DNA of 64,000 nt, taken from assembly GCF_003696215.1 (NCBI RefSeq), contig NZ_RFFG01000026.1, forward strand, positions 35,837 to 99,836. The letters run 5' to 3'. A program made the translations under genes and the position numbers. The notes below the pieces were generated by a model that searched no databases, was not told the origin of the DNA, and worked only from the letters and a program-made list of their open reading frames with translations. This document shows, one piece after another, positions 9,023 through 17,253 of this stretch (positions within the stretch are counted from its first letter, which is position 1; every line of letters starts with the position of its first letter). This stretch comes from Actinomadura harenae (GTDB lineage Bacteria; Actinomycetota; Actinomycetes; Streptosporangiales; Streptosporangiaceae).

Positions 9023-9552
9023 CCTCGGCGCCGGGCGAGCCGGGAAGGGACACGATCGGGCATGGCCGGCCGCGTCTACCTTCGGCATCCCACCGATCAG
9101 CAGACCGGCGCCCACCAACGGCATGCCCTGGCCGTGCTCCCGGCCGACGGTGCCCCCACCTGCAAGGCCCCCGCCACCTCCAGCCGACAACTCTCTGGAC
9201 CGTCCGGGCTTCACCCGACTCCCGCACGAGGCCACCCGTCGGCGAAGCCATCCGTCGGCGAAGCCATCCGCATCGCCGACGCCGCCCGCGTCGCAGCAGC
9301 CACCTAGCACTTGATCACCCGAGGTCAGAGCTGTATCCGCTGGATTGTCGCCGTTCCGCCACGCTCCCCTGAAGCTGCCCGAGCCCAAGATAGGGAGATC
9401 AACGCATGTCACGGGCCAAAGGTGAGGCGCGCCCGACAACCGAATCCCAGCCCGGCGCGACGGGACAAGGCCAGGCAGCGCCGGGCGGTGCGGCAGACGA
9501 TCCCGACCGTCTCACCCTCCGCAGAGAGAACCGCGCCCGAGGCCGGTCGCAG
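9023..9552. other. Intergenic stretch with a short tandem repeat and gene scraps
   Basis: No supportable gene. The forward frame around 9062-9307 ends GEAIRIADAARVAAAT and may be the tail of a lost gene, but it has no ribosome binding site. A 16-bp unit (GTCGGCGAAGCCATCC) is repeated head to tail at 9238-9269. Confidence 0.4.
9238..9269. repeat. Two perfect 16-bp tandem repeats
   Basis: GTCGGCGAAGCCATCC occurs twice in direct succession. It lies in non-coding DNA; because the unit is not a multiple of three it would shift any frame. Probably a replication-slippage product. Confidence 0.7.
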
Positions 9553-9933
9553 CTACCCGGAGGACGACGGGGACGTGGGGCGGTCGGCCGTCCAACGGCC
9601 GGTCTTCTCACAGATCCGCGTGAGCTCGTCATTGGCCGCGATGGCGCGGTCAGACTCCTCGGCGTCCTTCTGCAGATCCTTGATCGGGCCTCTGGCGCGC
9701 GCCTCACGGCCCCAGTGATCGGCCACGATCCCCAGCTGCTTGACCAGACGCTCGTCGTCCACTCCCGGCCGGAGCGCTCGCACCTGGGCAGCGAACGCGG
9801 CCTCGTCGAAGTCGCGCGTGACCGGCTTGTTGACCAGGGCGCTGATCTTGGCGCAGTCGGCCGCGAGCCTTTCACCGCCGGCCGAACAAGAGGCCAACAA
9901 CAGCACCAAGACGGGCAGAAACGCATACTTCAC
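9553..9933 (-). CDS. Small lipoprotein
   Basis: A 126-residue protein with a lipoprotein signal peptide: MKYAFLPVLVLLLASCSAGG gives a hydrophobic core followed by the lipobox LASC, so Cys16 is the likely lipidated residue. The mature part is helical and charged (DEAAFAAQVRALRPGVDDERLV) with no known domain. It would be anchored to the outer face of the cytoplasmic membrane. The gene stands alone; a perfect 26-bp palindrome lies 150 bases upstream of its start. Confidence 0.75.
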   Translation of the reverse strand: MKYAFLPVLVLLLASCSAGGERLAADCAKISALVNKPVTRDFDEAAFAAQVRALRPGVDDERLVKQLGIVADHWGREARARGPIKDLQKDAEESDRAIAANDELTRICEKTGRWTADRPTSPSSSG

Positions 9934-10083
9934 GCAAGGATGCTCTCAGACGGGGACGCCCAGCGGGGGGAGGAGCCCCCCGGACCGGAACCCGCTCCCC
10001 GGACCGGCCCCACCACAGCCCACGACCCGAGACACAGCGGACGCTCGCGTCCATCGTCACCGGTCTGCGGAACACGGAAGGCA

Positions 10084-10109
10084 GCCGGGGGCGCCATGGC
10101 GCCCCCGGC
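10084..10109. repeat. Perfect 26-bp palindrome
   Basis: GCCGGGGGCGCCA is followed immediately by its reverse complement. It lies between the divergent lipoprotein (start 9933) and GNAT (start about 10300) genes. It may be an operator-like or cruciform-forming site; with no T-tail on either side it is a poor terminator. Confidence 0.6.
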
Positions 10110-10299
10110 GGCGACTGGGTGCCACACCCGGGAAACGCGCGAACTGAAAGTGGTTGCGGCCGTGAGAAGCAGCAACGTCTATGCGTCGGTTTGAGCGACG
10201 GCCAGGGGCCCGCGGGGACGATGATGTTGATGAGATTCAGCGACGGTGAGGTCGCGATGGACGGGCGAGTACCTGTCCTGAGCCCGGCCGGGGCAGGCG

Positions 10300-11340
10300 G
10301 TGGCGACGTGGCGGCCTCACGGCCCCAGGGAGGTCCCGGACTTGCCGGCGATTGAGGTGTTCGAAGCGAAGGCCTCCGTGAAACGAGATCTGGATGCCTG
10401 GTGCCTTGTGTTCGGAGAGGGGCAGGCGGAACTGTCCGGCGGGGTGGTCGATCCCGGAGTGCTGGCGGAACGGTTGCGCGTTGAGGCCGAGGAGCGTGTG
10501 CAACGGTGGCTGGCGCGCCGGGCCGGGTCGATCTGTGGCGTGGCAGAGTTGCGGCCCCAGCAGCACGATCCCGCGGCCGGGTTCCTTCGCCTGTTCGTAA
10601 CGCCGTCCGCCCGGCGCAGGGGAGTCGGGTCCAGGTTGCTTGCTCGGGTCGCGGAGGATGCGGATGTGGAGCGGATTCAGGCGACCGTGCTGACGGGATC
10701 GCCTGGGGAGCCGTTTGCCAGCGGATGGAGGGTGGTGCTGCGCCTGGAGTTGCATGAGCAGCGACTCGATCAGGACACTCTGCGGCGCTGCCATGAGCTG
10801 GGGATGGCTGCGCGCTCGGATCACCGGCTGGTGTTCTGGCAGGGGGCGGCGCCTACACAATGGGTGGCCTCGTTCGGGCGGGTGATGGGCCATGTGCTGG
10901 ACGCGCCGGGCGCTGAGCTGCAGATGGCGTCTCGAGCCTGGGACACTGCGGCGGTCCGTGCGTGGGAGGCAGGGATGAGCCGCGGCCGGCATCTGCTCGT
11001 CGGCGCGGTAGTGCACTCACCATCGGGCGATGTCATCGGTGCGACAGTCACCACGATTCCGTCTTGGGAAGCCAGGGCGGCTGAGCAGCACGACACCGCG
11101 GTGCTGCCCGGGCACCGAGGTGGCGGGCTGGCCCGATGGATGAAGGCCCGGCAGACCTTGCGCCTGCATGAGCTGTTCCCGGCGGTCGAATCGGTCACGG
11201 TGACGGTCAACCAGCAGAATGCGCCGATGCTCGCCGTGAACCGGGCGGTCGGCTACCGCCTTGTGCGAGAACGTCTGCTCGTGGAGGTATCAACCCATCG
11301 GTTGAGGGGCGGGCCGCGGTGCGGACCCGCCCTTGCGTGA
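10300..11340 (+). CDS. Double-domain GNAT N-acetyltransferase
   Basis: A 346-residue protein with two GNAT domains. The first carries the acetyl-CoA loop in TPSARRRGVGSRLL (101-114), the second in PGHRGGGLARW (270-280), followed by VTVNQQNAPMLAVNRAVGY, the typical GNAT strand 6-7 region. Tandem GNATs of this size in actinomycetes include mycothiol synthase (MshD) and many uncharacterised acetyltransferases; the acceptor substrate is unknown. The exact start is uncertain: the ATG at 10300 has no strong ribosome binding site and the first 15 residues look dispensable, so an internal start is possible. Confidence 0.75.
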   Translation: MATWRPHGPREVPDLPAIEVFEAKASVKRDLDAWCLVFGEGQAELSGGVVDPGVLAERLRVEAEERVQRWLARRAGSICGVAELRPQQHDPAAGFLRLFVTPSARRRGVGSRLLARVAEDADVERIQATVLTGSPGEPFASGWRVVLRLELHEQRLDQDTLRRCHELGMAARSDHRLVFWQGAAPTQWVASFGRVMGHVLDAPGAELQMASRAWDTAAVRAWEAGMSRGRHLLVGAVVHSPSGDVIGATVTTIPSWEARAAEQHDTAVLPGHRGGGLARWMKARQTLRLHELFPAVESVTVTVNQQNAPMLAVNRAVGYRLVRERLLVEVSTHRLRGGPRCGPALA

Positions 11341-11357
11341 GCTGCGGTGAGGGGTCG

Positions 11358-11429
11358 GCCGGCGGCGTGTTCTCGGGCGCGGGTTTGGGCGAGGCGGTAG
11401 GAGTCGGCGCCGGTCTCGACGTGCTGGAA
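11358..11429 (-). pseudogene. IstB C-terminal scrap (IS21 family)
   Basis: A 24-codon fragment reading ETGADSYRLAQTRARE corresponds to the extreme C-terminus of the IS21 helper ATPase IstB, which in actinomycetes ends with 'IIETGTDSYRLA.TRAR'. Nothing else of the IS survives on either side. The same ending is found in the longer istB remnant at 47923-48245, so two IS21 copies have decayed in this window. Confidence 0.6.
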
Positions 11430-11622
11430 GCAGGCAAGGCCACCACCGTCGCCGAACAGCCCGAGGCCCGCCCGCACTCGGCCGTCGACGAAGCGCCGAA
11501 CCAGGCACCGTGGCCCGCGTCGCACAGCCGCCTGCGCCCAGTCGTCGCCCCGCAGCGCCCTGCGCTCGGCGGCCGCAGCGCTGCCGGTGAAGACGACCTC
11601 GCCGGAATCGGCGCCGATGAGC

Positions 11623-11897
11623 TCACTGGCTACGTGTCATAGGTATAGAACAAGGCCCTAGCCCTGGGGTGTCGTCCCGTGCGCGATAGCAGTCAGCAAA
11701 GCCATAGAGGTACTCCAGAAAGCCGCCCTCGTCATGGCATTGGCCGAAGGTGTCGAAGTGCGCCCCCAACGGGAGTACGTGCAGCCGCCATTCGGCCCGC
11801 CGCAGTTCGGCTGGACGACGCCGCTGAGACTACCTGTGCTGGCTGACGCAGTGGCGGCCGTACCCGCAAGGGCGACGGTCGCCAAGGCGGTCGCCAC
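11623..11897 (-). pseudogene. Small secreted protein gene with a probable frameshift
   Basis: From the GTG at 11897 the frame encodes a signal peptide (MATALATVALAGTAATASAS) and a mature start with NCGGPNGGCTYSRWG. Near 11775 the +1 frame takes over with more protein-like text (AHFDTFGQCHDEGGFLEYLYG, then FADCYRARDD) and stops at 11623. The combined product would be a secreted protein of about 90 residues with two cysteine pairs, resembling small actinomycete secreted proteins. In the original frame translation ends at 11658 (79 residues) with a poor-looking tail. Either frame could be real; the frameshift reading is an inference. Confidence 0.45.
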
Positions 11898-12192
11898 ACC
11901 TGGCCGTCGGTCGTCCTAGATTCACCCTTGCGCGAGGTCGGCCGGGGGATCGGCGCTGCCTGTCAGTGCCGGTGGCGAGGCGCATCGCACGCCGCCCACC
12001 CCGGAAACCGGCCGGGCGCATCGAGGGCCCTGGCCTCGCGGCCCGCACGAACGGTGACGACACAACGTCCAGGACGCCGGCGTGGTCCTTCCCGCGGTCG
12101 CGGATCCGTCCACCCGCACGGGTGCCACCTGGCTTCGGGTGGAAGGCGGGGCCCTGGCGATATCGCCGGGGCCCGGCCCTGGCCCAGAGGGA
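11898..12192. other. Intergenic, nothing recognisable
   Basis: About 295 bases between the secreted-protein gene and the end of the DUF6247-linked gene. I see no gene, RNA or strong hairpin. Confidence 0.4.
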
Positions 12193-12459
12193 TCAGCCCA
12201 TCCACGTCACATGCGTGACGATCACCCGGTGATGCCGGCCCGACACCACCACGACCAGCACCCCATCCTCGCCGAACACCCCGGTGCGCATCTCTGCGGG
12301 CATCCTCGGGTGGTACCGCTCGGTGACCGCCCAAGGGTCCGCCGCGACCTGCCGGAGCGCCTCACCCAAGGCCTTGCGGCCCTCCACTGGCAGCACACCG
12401 GGCAAATCCGCCGCGACCGCCGCGAACACGACCTCGAACGGCTCTCCCAGGCTGCTCAC
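12193..12459 (-). CDS. Small toxin-like protein downstream of DUF6247 gene
   Basis: An 88-residue protein starting at a GTG (VSSLGEPFEVVFAAVA) that overlaps the stop of the upstream DUF6247 gene by four bases (GTGA). The second half is basic and strand-rich (GVLVVVVSGRHHRVIVTHVTW), similar in length and secondary-structure order to RelE/ParE-fold toxins. DUF6247 proteins in actinomycetes are regularly encoded just ahead of such small proteins. The pair is probably a type II toxin-antitoxin module, with this protein as the candidate toxin. No direct catalytic motif is identifiable. Confidence 0.55.
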   Translation of the reverse strand: MSSLGEPFEVVFAAVAADLPGVLPVEGRKALGEALRQVAADPWAVTERYHPRMPAEMRTGVFGEDGVLVVVVSGRHHRVIVTHVTWMG

Positions 12460-12764
12460 GCGAACAGCGTCCAGTCGACCGGGACCACGGGAACGCTCTC
12501 TCCTGCTGCAGCCCGCGTGGCCGCCTCCAGGCCCTCGCCCGCGCGCGCGTCCGCGTGAACGACCAGATAACGACGCCACCGCTCCAGGACCCGCTGAACA
12601 CCGGTCAAGTCGAAAGTCTCCTTGGCCGCCTCCAGAGCCGCGCGGAACTCGGCCTCGAACAAGGCACGGTCGTCGGCAGGGAGCCTGTCGTGGAGGCGCC
12701 GGGCCGCGTCGTTGCCGTAGGGCCGGCCCGGCCCGGCGGGCGACTCGAAGTGTGGGGCCGTCAT
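12456..12764 (-). CDS. DUF6247-family protein (putative antitoxin)
   Basis: A 102-residue protein starting at the ATG at 12764. Its core, LHDRLPADDRALFEAEFR then ALEAAKETFDLTGVQRVLER, is the helical signature of DUF6247 ('L....R..FE.EY..AL..A...YDL..V..VL..W'). These proteins are small, acidic and mostly helical, and are considered antitoxin-like because they precede RelE-like genes. The gene is translationally coupled to the downstream 88-residue gene through a GTGA overlap, which supports a two-gene module. A typical antitoxin would autoregulate, but I see no clear operator upstream. Confidence 0.6.
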   Translation of the reverse strand: MTAPHFESPAGPGRPYGNDAARRLHDRLPADDRALFEAEFRAALEAAKETFDLTGVQRVLERWRRYLVVHADARAGEGLEAATRAAAGESVPVVPVDWTLFA

Positions 12765-13045
12765 GGGCCTCACTATAGGCGCGGCCGTGCACGCGCTCCG
12801 GGCCGCCTCGCACAGACGCGCTGGCACGGCTGCCGCGCACAGGGCCACCTCAGGATCATGCGCCCCGTGCACAAACGAACGGAACCGCGCATGCGGCGGG
12901 ACCGCACCACCTGGCCGCCAGCCGCGCACCCTCGTGCACAGACGGCCACGCGGAGGTCCGTAAGGGGAGCAGGGCCGGCCTGCACGAACAGGTTCCCAGG
13001 CCCGGCTCCGCGGCTCCCCACCAGTTCTGAGCTACGGGGGAGGGC

Positions 13046-13273
13046 TCAGACCGTCACGTAGAGGTCGTGAAGTGCTGTGACGGTGGCACGGAAGGCGGGG
13101 TTCAGTTCGTGCAGAGGCTTGCCGCCCGCGATGGCGGCCGTCAGGGACGCGATCAGCAGCCGTGACAGGGGCCGGTGGGCGGCGGGGTCGACCAGGGGGA
13201 CCCGGAGGGGGCGTGTGTCGCCCGCGCTCACGATGAGACGGGCCGCCATGGGGCGCCAGTCGGGGCCACGCAC
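13046..13273 (-). CDS. Small hypothetical protein or C-terminal remnant
   Basis: A 75-residue frame from a GTG at 13273; an in-frame TGA lies just 18-21 bases upstream. The text RPLRVPLVDPAAHRPLSRLL and HELNPAFRATVTALHDL looks like real protein, but it starts abruptly and has no ribosome binding site, so it may be the C-terminal end of a longer gene cut by a frameshift. No family recognised. Confidence 0.4.
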   Translation of the reverse strand: MRGPDWRPMAARLIVSAGDTRPLRVPLVDPAAHRPLSRLLIASLTAAIAGGKPLHELNPAFRATVTALHDLYVTV

Positions 13274-13944
13274 TCGAAGCCCGACGCCCAGGCCAGGTCA
13301 CAACGCCGCGTCCCCCAGAGACCGCGAACGCACAGCACCGTGCCGTCCAACCAGGCGACACGTCGAAGTATGGCGAGCACCTCGGCTTCCGATCAGTCGA
13401 GCGCAACGGGGGCGGCGCCCGTGGGCGTCTGGGCGTCGTCGGTGAACCCACGCCGAGCACGACATGGCGACGCAGGTTGCTCGGGCCACGATCACCACTC
13501 CAAACGGGCTCGGGACAGCCCACATTGCTCAACCGGCGGGTGCTGCCCGGCGAGACCCGGGACGAGACGATCACGCGGCTGCTCATCGACACCCTCGACG
13601 ACGGCCCCGGCGCCGCCGCCCGCGCGCAGGTTCGCGGCTGGGCCGAGCGGTACGCCGCCGCGCTGGCCGGCAGCGCCGACCCGGCTGCGGCGACGTGGGC
13701 CGGGGCGCCGACTTGGGTTCGCCAAACGGATCAAGGGCGGCCGGCTCGGCATGCTGGTCCACCAGGACTTCATGGCTCGGTTCGGCATCGCCCCCTACCC
13801 CCAGGGAAAGTCCTCATAACGAGATCCCCTACCGCCGAGGAAACCCCGGTCCAGGGGCTGCCGAGGCGGGGGAGTGCTCAGGGAACTCTGGGGTTGTCTT
13901 TCAATGGCTGGAGCCGGAGTAGAGGGCGCACTCGGCTCCGGCAC
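13274..13944. other. Gene-scrap region
   Basis: No intact gene. The forward frame from about 13530 reads RVLPGETRDETITRLLIDTL and then RAQVRGWAERYAAALAG, which is protein-like. It is followed in another frame by RLGMLVHQDFMARFGIAPYP near 13740-13819. These look like remains of one small gene broken by one or two frameshifts. Its identity is unknown. Confidence 0.35.
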
Positions 13945-14604
13945 TCATGACTCTTCCCGCTTGCTCGGGGCGACCATCGTGCGCTCCGCAGGGTCGGCGT
14001 CCGCGTCGCGTCTTGGCCGGACGGCGGGGAGCAGGACGGCGACCGAGAGTGTCGCGTGGGTGAACGCTGCGAGGGCGAAGGTCAGGGTGAGCATCGGTGC
14101 CGCGAAGTGTGGGGCCGGGTGGCGGGGGTTCAGGATGACGCTGGGTAGCAGCCAGCCGCAGAGTGCCATGGGTAGCGCCGCCGCTGCCAGCGCCGTGGCG
14201 CGGAGGGCCAGGTCTCTGGCGAAGCCGGCAGGTTGTCTCCTCTGCTCCCCGGCAGAGGGCTCCCCGGGCAAGGGCGCGCCGGGCGGATCCTGTTCGGCTT
14301 GTTCCTGCGCCGCCCGCATGTTCCGCGGGGTCGTCACCACTGCGCGGGACACCACGCCCACCATGGCCAGCGTCCACAGAGACCCGGCGGTCAGGGCCCA
14401 CATCCGAACAGCGGTGTGCAGCGGCTCCTGGGCGCGGATGTCGGGGCCGAAGGGCGCGGCCAGCAGCACCCAGCCGAGGGCGGCGAGGACGACACCGCAT
14501 ATGAGCAGGGCGGCCAGAGCACCTGGCGGGGGAGTGATCTGGCGGCCGGGCAACCACCGGGCGGAGTGATCGGGGTTCGGCCTTGGCCGGTTACCGCGGG
14601 TCAT
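13945..14604 (-). CDS. Four-helix membrane protein of unknown function
   Basis: A 219-residue integral membrane protein. The ATG at 14604 gives MTRGNRPRPNPDHSARWLPG, a polar N-terminus, followed by hydrophobic segments at about 29-51, 65-90, 133-157 and 170-194. The loop between segments 2 and 3 is acidic and proline-rich, and the C-terminus is basic. No transporter or enzyme motif is visible. It stands alone, followed on the other strand by remnants of an integrative element. Confidence 0.65.
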   Translation of the reverse strand: MTRGNRPRPNPDHSARWLPGRQITPPPGALAALLICGVVLAALGWVLLAAPFGPDIRAQEPLHTAVRMWALTAGSLWTLAMVGVVSRAVVTTPRNMRAAQEQAEQDPPGAPLPGEPSAGEQRRQPAGFARDLALRATALAAAALPMALCGWLLPSVILNPRHPAPHFAAPMLTLTFALAAFTHATLSVAVLLPAVRPRRDADADPAERTMVAPSKREES

Positions 14605-14976
14605 GGGTCTCGATCTCCTCACCGAACCACTCGCAGCGCCACCCGAACCAGCGAGCATGCCGACGCTGTCACGGCAGGCTGACGTCACTCGCATCGCGCA
14701 CGATTCCACCACGCAACGCCGAGAAAAGCACCGGCACCGGCTCAGTACGGACTGGAATTCGGACAAGGCAAGTCGGAGCCACTGGTGTGGCTGAGCACTT
14801 CGGCCCGCAGGTGCCAGTGCGGAGCCGCCTCGGCTGGCCAGGGCCGTGCCGCGTCCGGGATGTCGGCCCCCGGTCAGGTCCGGCAGCCGCCACGCCGTCA
14901 CCGGGGCTGCCGCGCCAGCCACTGCCCGCGGGGTGAGTCGTTCGGGCCCGTCCGGGGTGCCGGGGGAACCTCAGAG
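14605..14976. other. Intergenic, nothing recognisable
   Basis: About 370 bases between the membrane-protein gene and the nuclease remnant. The open forward frame through here is arginine/proline-rich and does not look like protein. Confidence 0.35.
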
Positions 14977-15558
14977 ATGGCGGTTGCTGTCCGCGAAGCC
15001 AACGGAGACCTGCACAGGCACCTGTCCGACCGCCGATGTGTTCGGCGGATCAGGCTCACCGCCCTGGTGCGGGCCTCCCGCGACCCCGAGCCCCGCAAGC
15101 GCGCCCAGCGGTGGCTGAGCGGGGCACCGGACCGCAAGAAGAACGAGCGCGTCAAGCTCGGGTCGGCGGTCCACGCCCTGATCGAGGCCCACATCCTCGG
15201 CCAGCCCGTCCCCGAAGAGCTGCTGAACAACGAGGAGTTCGCGCCCTACATCGAGCACTTCCACGCGTTCGTCGACGACTGGCAGATCACCTTCACCGCT
15301 TCGGAGATGGTGGTCGCCAACGACGAGGCGGGCTACGCCGGCGCTCGGGTGGCCCGGCTGCTCACCCATGACGTCGGCGTCGTCCTGCACCTGCGGCCCG
15401 AGGGGTACAGGTTGTACCCCGTCCGATGCGGCGACGCCGAGTTCGAGGTGTTCACCCACGTTCAGCGCGTCGCCGAGTTCCAGACCGGCGCGTCCAAGGC
15501 CGTCGTCGGCACGGCACTCACTCCTCCCCACCTTCCGCGGAAGGCGGCTGCTGCCTGA
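14977..15558 (+). pseudogene. PD-(D/E)XK nuclease-like protein lacking its catalytic segment
   Basis: The frame reads through 193 codons. Its ends match a phage/integrative-element nuclease family: DPEPRKRAQRWLSGAP, KLGSAVHALIEAHILGQP and FTASEMVVANDEAGYAG in front, then VVLHLRPEGYRLYPVRCGD to the end. In the full-length family the GYAG-type motif is followed by TLD...(D/E)xK, which supplies the catalytic acid and lysine. Here it jumps directly to the C-terminal VLHLRPEGY strand, so about 60-70 residues including the active site are missing in frame. It is TGATG-coupled to the next fragment. The product cannot be an active nuclease; whether it is expressed is unknown. Confidence 0.6.
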
Positions 15559-15749
15559 TGCCCATCATCGACCTGCAGAAACGATTCCGTGAGCTGGGCC
15601 GCATCCGGATCGGCGATGTCCAGCCGACCTCATCAGGCAAGACCCGGCCCGCCAAGCTCGACAAGCTCCGGATCACCTCCCACTCCCGTGACCTGCTGGT
15701 GAAGGTGCCCGCTTTGTACGGCAGGCGGTGGCTTGAAGGGTGCCGTTGA
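15558..15749 (+). pseudogene. N-terminal fragment of an integrative-element protein (recombination directionality-type)
   Basis: The 63-codon frame starts MPIIDLQKRFRELGRIRIGD and continues SSGKTRPAKLDKLRITS. This is the N-terminus of an actinomycete family found in integrative elements right after the PD-(D/E)XK gene, commonly annotated as a recombination directionality factor. The native protein is several hundred residues; here similarity stops after VPALYG. The start overlaps the previous stop (TGATG). Together with the nuclease remnant it shows that an integrative conjugative element once occupied this site. Confidence 0.55.
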
Positions 15750-15931
15750 CGTAGGGCTTGGTGGTGTGGGCGATGCCGTCGTAGGCGCCGGTGAGGTGGG
15801 TCCACGTACCTGGACCGACAGCAGGCCGCATAGATCACCCATCAAGCAGCTGTCCGGAAAACGCGAGGCCCTTCAGATCGTCCTGCCGCAGTGTTGACGG
15901 ACCTTCATGGGGACCGCGACGATCGGACGGC

Positions 15932-16336
15932 ATGAGCCACCCCTTCGAAGAGATCAGATATCGAGTGCGGATGGAGACCCGCCAGTGGCTGGTCATCGAT
16001 GCCACGCTGGACAATGAGGTCAGCGTGGAGGCCCGGAGCGGGGACTCCAGGAACGTGGTCGACCTTGGCTCCAGCATTCGTCAGGCCGGCTGGAACCAGA
16101 TCCCCGGCTGGCCGAACGAGGTGGAGGGGTTCGAGCACTGGCCAGCGCCTGGCCAGACCTCAACGATGACCTTGAACCGAGCCCAATGGGACATCGTTGT
16201 GCTCACGCTGGACCGCTGGGCGGCCGTGTCCGACAGCCTCGAGGATCCCGGCAGCGCCGCCGATGCCGAACAGTCGCGTTCCATCGCTGCCCTGATCCGG
16301 GCGCAGCTGTTCGCACAACGATGGTCGCCCCGCTGA
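15932..16336 (+). CDS. Conserved hypothetical protein, 134 aa
   Basis: Starts at the ATG at 15932 (MSHPFEEIRYRVRMETRQW), chosen because the upstream open frame looks non-coding. The N-terminal half is strand-rich. The C-terminal half (TLNRAQWDIVVLTLDRWAAV, then ADAEQSRSIAALIRAQL) is helical. No signal peptide, membrane segment or recognised family. It stands alone among element remnants, so it may be former element cargo. Confidence 0.55.
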   Translation: MSHPFEEIRYRVRMETRQWLVIDATLDNEVSVEARSGDSRNVVDLGSSIRQAGWNQIPGWPNEVEGFEHWPAPGQTSTMTLNRAQWDIVVLTLDRWAAVSDSLEDPGSAADAEQSRSIAALIRAQLFAQRWSPR

Positions 16337-16388
16337 GACCGGGGGACTGCCGGGTGCAGCCTGGTGAGCGCAACGACCCGAACTCCCC

Positions 16389-16562
16389 TGGGCGCGCGAG
16401 CGGATCGCCGCCCTGCGCCAGGAGGTCAAGGAGCTGCGCCGCGGGCACGCCGACACCGTCCGCGCCCTGGGAGAGACCATCCAGACCTACGCCAACCAGG
16501 CCCAGGTCTTGGCGCTGCGCAATCCTGATGCGAACCGGGACGAGCAGGACAAAGAACCTCTA
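16389..16562 (+). pseudogene. Coiled-coil transposon-accessory remnant
   Basis: The frame reads WARERIAALRQEVKELRRGH and then TVRALGETIQTYANQAQVLAL, a coiled coil resembling the C-terminal half of small proteins (DUF6262-like) encoded beside Tn554-type transposases and integrases. It has no start codon of its own and runs into a perfect inverted repeat. Confidence 0.4.
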
Positions 16563-16593
16563 ACCGGACAGAATCCCCCTTCTGTCCGGTTAG
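16560..16593. repeat. Perfect 14-bp inverted repeat, 6-nt loop
   Basis: CTAACCGGACAGAA and TTCTGTCCGGTTAG flank TCCCCC. It sits right after the coiled-coil remnant and about 120 bases before the DHFR-like gene. It could be a terminator (AT-rich only at the base) or the end structure of a lost mobile element. Confidence 0.7.
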
Positions 16594-16713
16594 GCAATCT
16601 TTGTGCCGTTTTGCGTGACTTCAGGGGAGTTGGGTGGGCGAGTTCGGCGGCCGGCGATGAGTATCGGCGCGCGGCGTGGTCATCCTGCTCGGAGCAGACT
16701 CGAGGAGGACGTC

Positions 16714-17253
16714 ATGGCCGTGCAGTACCAGTGCGCGATGTCGCTGGACGGGTTCATCGCCGGGCCCGGGGGTGACATGGGTTGGATGGTGGAGTACCTG
16801 ACGCCCGACCCGACCACGGACGAGCTGATGAACGAGACCGGCGCCCTGTTGGTCGGGCGCCGGACGTTCGGCGGGGACGATCCGTACAAGGGCACCGAGA
16901 ACGAGGGCGAGCCGTACGGGGGAGGATGGGACGGGCCTCAGTTCGTCCTGACCCACAAGGCCCCCGACAGGACGTTTCCCGGTGTGACGTTCATGGACGA
17001 CCTGCGGCGCGCCGCCGCGGCCGCGGCGGAGGCCGCCGGCCCGAAGAACGTGGGCGTGCTGGGCGCGCAGGTCGCCGCGCAGTGCCTCGAGGCGGGTCTG
17101 CTGGACGAGATCTTCGTGAGCGTCGTTCCGGTGCTGCTCGGCGACGGCGTCAGGCTGTTCTCGCATCCGGGTGGTCGGACGGTCCAGCTCGAGCCGCTAC
17201 GGACGGTGACGACGGACGCCGGGACGAGCATGCTGCTCCGCGTCGTCCGCTGA
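16714..17253 (+). CDS. Dihydrofolate reductase / RibD C-terminal family protein
   Basis: A 179-residue protein with the RibD-C/DHFR-like fold. MSLDGFIAGPGGDMGW at residues 8-23 is the family's N-terminal signature, GALLVGRRTFGG (about 43-54) the next, and NVGVLGAQVAAQCLEAGLLDE, with LLDEIFVSVVPVLLGDGVRLF, the NADPH-binding and C-terminal motifs. These proteins are NADPH-dependent reductases, mostly of unknown substrate, and should not be taken as folate-pathway DHFR. GAGGAGG precedes the ATG at 16714. The gene appears monocistronic. Confidence 0.85.
   Translation: MAVQYQCAMSLDGFIAGPGGDMGWMVEYLTPDPTTDELMNETGALLVGRRTFGGDDPYKGTENEGEPYGGGWDGPQFVLTHKAPDRTFPGVTFMDDLRRAAAAAAEAAGPKNVGVLGAQVAAQCLEAGLLDEIFVSVVPVLLGDGVRLFSHPGGRTVQLEPLRTVTTDAGTSMLLRVVR

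Noticed and set aside
16714..17253. Naming the reductase folA or ribD
   Set aside because: Length and motifs fit the broad RibD-C/DHFR-like family, but neither the folate enzyme signature nor the deaminase domain of RibD is present.
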